A stretch of DNA of 64,000 nt from Adiantum capillus-veneris (Eukaryota; Streptophyta; Polypodiopsida; Polypodiales; Pteridaceae), in contig CM043966.1 of NCBI GenBank assembly GCA_014529385.2, positions 106,219,587 through 106,283,586 on the forward strand. The letters run 5' to 3'. The notes beneath the pieces were generated by a model. The model was not told the DNA's origin, searched no databases, and saw nothing but the letters and a program-made list of their open reading frames with translations. This document shows, one piece after another, positions 57,971-64,000 of this stretch (its first letter is position 1; each line of letters starts with the position of its first letter). Made by a program: the position numbers and the translations under genes.

Positions 57971-59143
57971 CATTCTCTTTTGTGTTCTTTCTTTGTGTGT
58001 CTGAGTGCAAGAGAGAAAGAGTGAGTCTTCTTTGATTACACTCCTTTCCAAACCCATTCTTCATGGAATCTATGGTTTAACTCGTTCATATAGTTTTTGT
58101 TGAGTTCTCTCACAAACTCTCACAGCCATAAGCCCGGTACTTTCCTGGCAAGACCGCAAATTTATAGACAACCTGTTCTAGAAAAGCTATGGTCCAAATT
58201 TATAAAAATATGCTTTTTGAGTGTTTTTCACACTATTTTTAGCTTTTCATGATTTTTAGTGCTTTTTAGTGAAAAGCGAGTCCGCTTTCTTATTCCAGTG
58301 GACGAGGGGAACCCGTGGTTAGATTTTAGAAAATTTTGTTTTTTGTGCTTTTTATGCTATTTTTAGGTTTTTGTGCTTTTCGACGTTTTTGAAAAGCAAT
58401 GTGCTTTTTATGATGATCTAAACATAAAAATATTAATTTTAGTCTCCATCGGATTTTTAAATGATCACTCGGAGCAAAAACGGGACCAAACGGGATTTTT
58501 ACGGGAATTGTATTTATAAAAAGCGGTACCGTAAATACGCAGGGGCTTTACGGGAAAGTCATAATTATGTCGGGACATTACGGTGCGGAAAAGTCTAGCT
58601 ACGGTTTCCATTAGTTGGCCAAAAACTGTTCAATTGGTTAATTTTGTTGTAAAAATTGAATCGTAGTGGGAAAGTTGACCACCAAAAGCAAAGGCTTGTT
58701 TTTAGGAAAGTTCCCAAAAGCAAGAAGTTATTCCTAGCTGCAAATCTAGTGCTACATTAAGCTTGGGGCACACTCTGGGCAGTTGGAGAACCTATAAATT
58801 GGCATAGAGTGCTCAGTTTTGAGTGCCGTCTGTTGCGTCTACTACCACAAGGCTATACGTATCTATTATACGGAGTGGTGCAAGCTCTTCATCACCATCT
58901 CCATAAGCTCTTCTCTCTATCTCACAGGATACTCTCTCTCTACTTGCTGTTAAGTATGGAGCGTGATTTACCCCTTGTAATTTTCTGTGGTAAAAACGCA
59001 CATTTGTAAGGCCCCCATTAAGAGGAGAAGCCATCGTGCGTGAAGAAAAATAACTTGCTGGAAAATAAAATCACTCGTCGAAAGCCAAAGTTTCCACGGC
59101 CAATAGCTCGCCGGAATATTCCTTTTCACCGGAATGTTATGGC

Positions 59144-60265
59144 TGGGCAAGCATCAAGACAATGGTACTTGAAGTTTAAAGCAAGCATCAAGACAATGGT
59201 ACTTGAAGTTTGATCGATGGATGTTGGATCATGGATTCACAAGATGCAACTCGGATCACTGTGTCTACACAAAGAATTTGGGAGATAGGAAATTCATCAT
59301 CCTAATGTTGTATGTTGATTGCAAGTGCTAACATGCAGGACATCAAAGACCTAAAAGAGGAGCTGTCTAAATATTTTTCAATGAAAGATTTAGGTGCTGC
59401 AAAGAGGATACTTGGTATGAAAATATCAGGGGACACGACGAAGAAGACAATAAAGCTATCTCAAGAGGATTACATCAAGAAGGTACTAGAAAGGTTTGCA
59501 ATGCAAAATGCAAAACCAATTTCTACACTTTTGGCTGGTCACTTTAAACTAACGAAGGATATGTGCCCAAAGACACAAGAGGAGATAGCCTATATGTCTA
59601 AAGTTCCATATACTGCAACGGTAGGTTCTCTAATGTATGCTATGGTCTAGACAAGGCCAGACATTGCACATGCGGTGGGAGTTGTGAGTAGGTTCATGGA
59701 CAACCCAAGTAAAGAGCATTGGCAAGCTGTGAAGTGGATACTTAGGTATCTAAAAGGGACAAGAACAAATGATTTGTATTTTGGAGGAACTGATATTTTT
59801 CTTCAAGGGTATGCTGATGCAGGTATGGCAGGTGACAAAGATACTCGAAGTAGCACTATGGGCTATGTCTTCACGGTTGGAGGCACAACAGTAAACTTGG
59901 CTTCAAAGTTGCAGAAAGTGGTCTCACTTTCTACCACCGAAGTAGAGTATGTAGCAATGACAGAGGCAAGCAAAGAAATTCTGTGGCTTCAGAGATTCTT
60001 AGAAGAGCTTGGATTCAAACAAGACAATTGTGTCTTGTACAGTGATAGCCAAACCGCTATCCATCTTGCAAAGAACTCAGCCTTTCATTCAAGGACAAAG
60101 CACATTGAGGTAAGATATCACTTCATACGCGCTCTTTTGGAAGAGGGACAGCTAGAGCTAGGAAAGGTGTAGCACACAATTGAAAATCCTGCAGACATGT
60201 TTACAAAGGTGGTCAACAAGGAGAAGGTGAGTTTTTGCTCATCTTCAATCGGCATTAAAGGATAA
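59144..60265 (+). pseudogene. Copia RT end and RNase H remnant
   Basis: RT tail: DHGFTRCNSDHCVYTKNLGD, then LMLYVD near the active site. Connection: KDLKEELSKYFSMKDLGAAK and RILGMKISGD. RNase [77 protein letters not shown], and the end NPADMFTKVVNKEK. Two in-frame stops (TAG near 59648 and 60170) and a shift just after the YVD site break it. The SMKDLG and EEL.K.F style fits the Tork-type copia lineages better than the element at 20268. Confidence 0.88.
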
Positions 60266-60325
60266 GAAGCCAGGATGGAAAGCAGTCATAGGTTTGGTTT
60301 GGAGATCAGTCTCCAAGTGGGAGAT

Positions 60326-60992
60326 TGTTAAGTATGGAGCTTGATTTACCCCTTGTAATTTTTTGTGGTAAAAACGCACATTTGTAAGGCCCCCATTATG
60401 AGGAGAAGCCATCGTGCGTGAAGAAAAATAACTCGTCTGAAAATAAATTCACTCCCCGAAAACCAAAATTTTCACGGCCAATCTCGTGCAAACTCGCCGA
60501 TTATTCCTTTTTGCCAAAATATTATGGCGACGGTGGTCGAAAAGTGGTCGAAAAATGATCGATCGGTTGGCCGGTGGCCGGTAGTCAATGGCCGATGGCC
60601 GGTGTCAAAAGTCAATGATCGATGGCGGGTGGCTGAATTCAATGGCCGGTGGCCGAATTCAAAAGCGGACTTGTCTTCTCAAGGGCGGCCACACATGGGC
60701 GGATTGGAGGGTCCGATTTGGACTTATTTACACAAGGGCGGCTACACATGGTTGCCTCTCATGAGAGAGGGCAGCCCTTTTGGCCTATAAAAGGAGGCCA
60801 TTTCTACACACATATCATAGTGTGAAAATGATGCAACAAGGTGAGTGTGAGGTGGTGAGAGTAAAGCAAGGCGGGAGCTCTATTAAGGGTATAATCCCTT
60901 TGTAAACTACTTCTTGTTTTGAAGTACTAAAGCCATTGAGTGGCTGCTTTCCCCTGGACGTAGCCCACATTGGGTGAACCACATATATCGTG

Positions 60993-61029
<37 letters not shown>

Positions 61030-61114
61030 CTATAATCTCTTGTGTGTGAAATCTATCTCTCTTCATTAAGTAATCTACTCAGACATCTATTTAGCTACGT
61101 CTTATTTCCTAACA
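60326..61114 (+). repeat. 3' LTR of the internally deleted copia element
   Basis: 789 bp, the same family as the solo LTR at 29960-30738. It contains a TATA-like CCTATAAAAGGAGGCC (about 60783), a GC-rich minisatellite (GGCCGGTGGCCG-type units, about 60570-60665) and a CT run (about 60998-61028). Confidence 0.92.
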
Positions 61115-61264
61115 CTTGCTTACTACCTTCTCTCTTGTTTAACAGTGTACGCTCTCTCCAGAAGCATTCGTGGTGGATACCGCTCTCTTGTGGCAAAGCA
61201 AGAAGCCTCTTGGAAGCCCCTAATCGATTCTAAACCACGGTGAGAAGCTCTAAATTCCATAGCC

Positions 61265-61268
<4 letters not shown>

Positions 61269-61343
<75 letters not shown>
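61269..61343. repeat. (CT)n microsatellite
   Basis: About 75 bp of uninterrupted CT. Confidence 0.97.
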
Positions 61344-61345
<2 letters not shown>

Positions 61346-63426
61346 ATGTCGTTTTTCAGAGTAATCACCCTCTCGGTGATTTTTTTTGTATACGAGTGCA
61401 TGTATGGATTAACCGAGTACGTATGAAGTTTCCCCATGATTATTTCATCATGTTTAACATGCTGATGTATGCACATGATGCGTTTATGCATAAAAAGCGC
61501 TCTTCGTTTCACGTCATAGAGGCGGTAGGAACAGTGTTTTGGTCATAACTCACAGACCGTTATGAATCAGTGCAAACCTTTTATATCAGAGATAAAACAC
61601 ATCATTTAGAACATTTTCTGGCTTAGGTGTCATGTGAAAATCACGCACGAGCTAAAAGATATTGTCAGAAAACAACTTGCTATCCACTACACAACCAAAT
61701 TTTTTGACACCGGATGGAAAAACCCACTTAGCCAATTGAAAAGCTTGATGAAAATTGATGATAAATGAATTTAGGTCTCTGTTATCACCTCGGGAATGCG
61801 AGTTATTAATCGTTCCATAACCGATTTTACCTACGTGTAAAGGCGCTACCTAGGGGGTAGCATATGACATCGTGAGTCAACCAAGCTGCTTATGTGTGAT
61901 TTATGGTTTATTTTGGTGAGTTGATTTCAGCTATTAGATGGCCATAAACTTATATGAGAGTATATGGTTAGACATCCCGAACCGCATAGGTAGATACGAT
62001 TAATGTGGCTTTCTTTTTGGGTGACCTTTTGTTGTGTGAGTACCATATGGGTGAAGTGATGTGATAGAGTGATAGTGTATATTATGGATCTGAGCTTGAT
62101 GCATTGGTTTGAAGTCAAATAATTCATTTGCATGTTTTGCATGCTCTCAAAAATGCTAAAAAGTTGTTTTTGCATATGTGTGAAGTTATGGTTTATGGTT
62201 GACCTAAAGGTCGGAGTTGTTTTGCATCATGTTTATGGTGATGTAATGTTATCATATGATGTATTGGAACTCATGGATTCATGTGTATGCCTTATATGCA
62301 TGGTTATGATTGCTTTCCACCTTTCTAGGTCAAAAACTAGCTCTATGTGCTAGGGAGGTGAAGTGCAGATGTGATGCATCAACTTTGCATGGTTGGATGT
62401 TGTCAAAATTGGATTTTTATATCATTGATTAGTTGTTGGTCGGACTCTTTTTATGCATGAAAAAATCATGTCTTAAGGGTCATATGTGTGTAGACTCCGG
62501 TTGATTGCAGGGGTAATGTCAAACTCCAAGTGTAGGAGTTTGTTCAGTGTGGTTATGATTTATGGTTAAGGGATGAGATCCCCTCATGGATTATGGTTGT
62601 GATTTGATGGTGGAAGCTAGTGACTCATGGTTTTTTTCTAGATATGGTTATGCTGCTGAAATTTTTGTAGCCATGTTATGTTCTAAAGTGGTTATACAGG
62701 ATTGGTCGTGCCTCACTCAAGTTGGGTGGAGTGCTCGCCCATGTGATGTGATTAGATTATGGTTTATGGTTTTGGGAATGGATCATGAAGTGATCTAGAT
62801 GGATGATGGTAGACGTGTAAGGGTAGAGACCCTATACAGTCTAATTGTTTGGAAAAGATTGTTTGTGTATATGGAAAGTGCTATTGTGATTGGACTCACG
62901 TGTTATGTTTCTCATGACAGACTAGATTGGGGTGTTGCCTAGGTCTTCGTTATGATCATCTACACTGTTAGTGCGTTGGGATTGAATGATCTACACGGCT
63001 AACGTGTCGGGGATTTTTCCTTGGCTTTGACTAAACACCCAGTGTTGGGCATTGAAGAGGCATGGTGGTATGGTTGGTGTTGATACCCTACCACCTACTG
63101 GTTCTTGGGATCCTTTCAGAGCTCGGGCTCATGGAGGGAGGCAAAGCGGCCTCAACTTATGTCTGGCTAGGTAGGTTGGAGGTGTTCTGGCTCGCTCCTG
63201 GCGAAGTGAAAGTCTCAATGTCCGTAGTAGAGCAGATGTGGATGGGTGGACTGATCGATCCCTACACAGGGTCTGGTGGTCTACTAGTTATTTTGTCATA
63301 GATTTTTGATTTTATGGTATATCCAGATTTTATCATTGCATTATTACATGGTTGCCCGTTTCATTTAGACTGGGCATTTAAAGATTCCATGTTGTCATTT
63401 TATCATGTCTCTATGCACTCTATATC

Positions 63427-63429
<3 letters not shown>

Positions 63430-63516
<87 letters not shown>
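63430..63516. repeat. (CT)n microsatellite with one interruption
   Basis: About 87 bp of CT with a single G change near 63472. Confidence 0.97.
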
Positions 63517-63519
<3 letters not shown>

Positions 63520-63789
63520 GCAACGTGGTGTACACATATATTCACCCTCCACAATATCGTATTTTTTCTTGAGTATGCTTTTATTCATAATACCCATTCA
63601 GGGGTATTACTAGTCGTTAGGTACCTCTGGATGCAATCCGGCTCATGGCCTGAACTCCATGCTTGGTCGGGCGCTGAGAACTCCTTCCCTGTGCAAATGC
63701 TTCTGCAACTCTCATGTATATTGAAAATTGTATTGAAGTGTAAATTGTATAATTTTTGCATATACCCTCGGGGAGGGGTATCTGTAACC

Positions 63790-63801
63790 TAGTATCAGAG
63801 C
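63790..63801 (+). promoter_or_regulatory. Possible primer binding site
   Basis: TAGTATCAGAGC differs at one base from the initiator-Met site and follows a long LTR-like stretch. If real, an element continues to the right beyond the window. Confidence 0.45.
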
Positions 63802-64000
63802 CAATGCTTAAGGTTATGGGGATAGCCTAAAGCCTGATACTAGTCGGGTTAGTTATGCATCATGCATACATTCATCCATGCTGTTTGAGAAAAGATATTG
63901 TATTCATGATGCATCTATAAGTGGCATTGGTTGATGGTACTTGTTTGACTTGTCTTCTTGAGTGGAAGTGTTTGGTTTGAGTTATGGTAAAGTGGTTGAA

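Larger units (their letters stand above)
58948..61114 (+). mobile_element. Internally deleted copia element with perfect target duplication
   Basis: The outer ends TGTTAAGTATGGAGC and TTTCCTAACA are flanked by the 5-bp duplication CTTGC (58943-58947 and 61115-61119). Only the first 200 bp of the 5' LTR remain (58948 to about 59143). Then the element jumps directly into the end of RT and RNase H, a polypurine tract (AAGTGGGAGAT, 60315-60325) and a complete 789-bp 3' LTR. Gag, protease, integrase and most of RT are missing. The flanking duplication proves that the deletion happened during or after insertion at this site. Confidence 0.92.
58430..63788 (+). repeat. Possible long gypsy-type LTR interrupted by a copia element
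   Basis: A TATA-like CCTATAAATTGG at about 58791 and a CT-rich leader are followed, beyond the copia insertion (58948-61114), by long GC-balanced non-coding DNA that ends just before TAGTATCAGAGCC at 63790. Very long LTRs of this kind are usual for Tekay/Del-type gypsy elements. The 5' boundary is not resolved and no partner LTR is in the window. Confidence 0.3.

Overview
The window is nuclear DNA from a flowering plant. It holds layered, nested LTR retrotransposons of the copia and gypsy superfamilies primed by initiator-Met tRNA. It also has LINE and SINE debris, foldback MITEs, and long CT/GA and CA microsatellites. The one intact-looking host-type gene encodes a small secreted protein with a Gnk2/DUF26-like cysteine motif. 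The species cannot be told from the sequence. Almost no continuous gene survives, so this is repeat-rich, gene-poor chromatin.

Layout. 0-3 kb: a 230-bp tandem duplication, a tRNA-derived SINE head, and the DUF26-like gene on the minus strand (1731-2174). 3.1-8.0 kb: a complete non-autonomous LTR element on the minus strand with 173-bp LTRs, a perfect 5-bp target duplication, primer binding site and polypurine tract. 8.3-9.7 kb: a repeat cluster and an ankyrin-repeat pseudogene. 10.1-12.1 kb: two LTR ends, each followed by a primer binding site. 13.1-26.2 kb: a decayed gypsy element (gag, protease, RT, RNase H, integrase) split by two later insertions. The first is a non-coding LTR element in the RT gene (15493-19521). 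The second is a young copia element in the RNase H gene (20268-25445), whose LTRs differ at 1 of 227 positions. 26.5-28.8 kb: LINE-type fragments. 29.0-33.0 kb: a second gypsy element on the minus strand, interrupted by a solo copia LTR.

The part most worth attention is 33535-44736. It is bounded by a 44-bp terminal inverted repeat (38 of 44 positions match). Inside the left end lies a decayed plus-strand coding block with the landmarks of a DDE transposase: D, then GDLK plus CxxC, then an LH motif, then GSLGxWSSQGME...RHGGG...SN. As far as I can recall, this resembles the RAG1/Transib type. Further in are a decayed gene that joins a charged coiled coil to an unmistakable histone H3 fold, a 377-bp foldback MITE, and two minus-strand gene remnants of unknown function with apparent introns. 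I propose an old, multi-gene DNA transposon. The bounded structure and the H3 fold are seen directly; the transposase class is inference.

44.9-53 kb: microsatellites, a cluster of KpnI-centred palindromes flanking a tRNA-derived SINE head, a tandem duplication with poly-T ends, and gag-like debris. 53.06-55.9 kb: an older minus-strand relative of the young copia element that lost its whole reverse transcriptase at an 8-bp microhomology. 57.5-58.0 kb: two small paralogous ORFs overlapping as ATGA. 58.9-61.1 kb: a third copia element with a perfect 5-bp target duplication, collapsed by a large internal deletion, apparently inside a long LTR that ends near 63.79 kb just before a primer-binding-like site.
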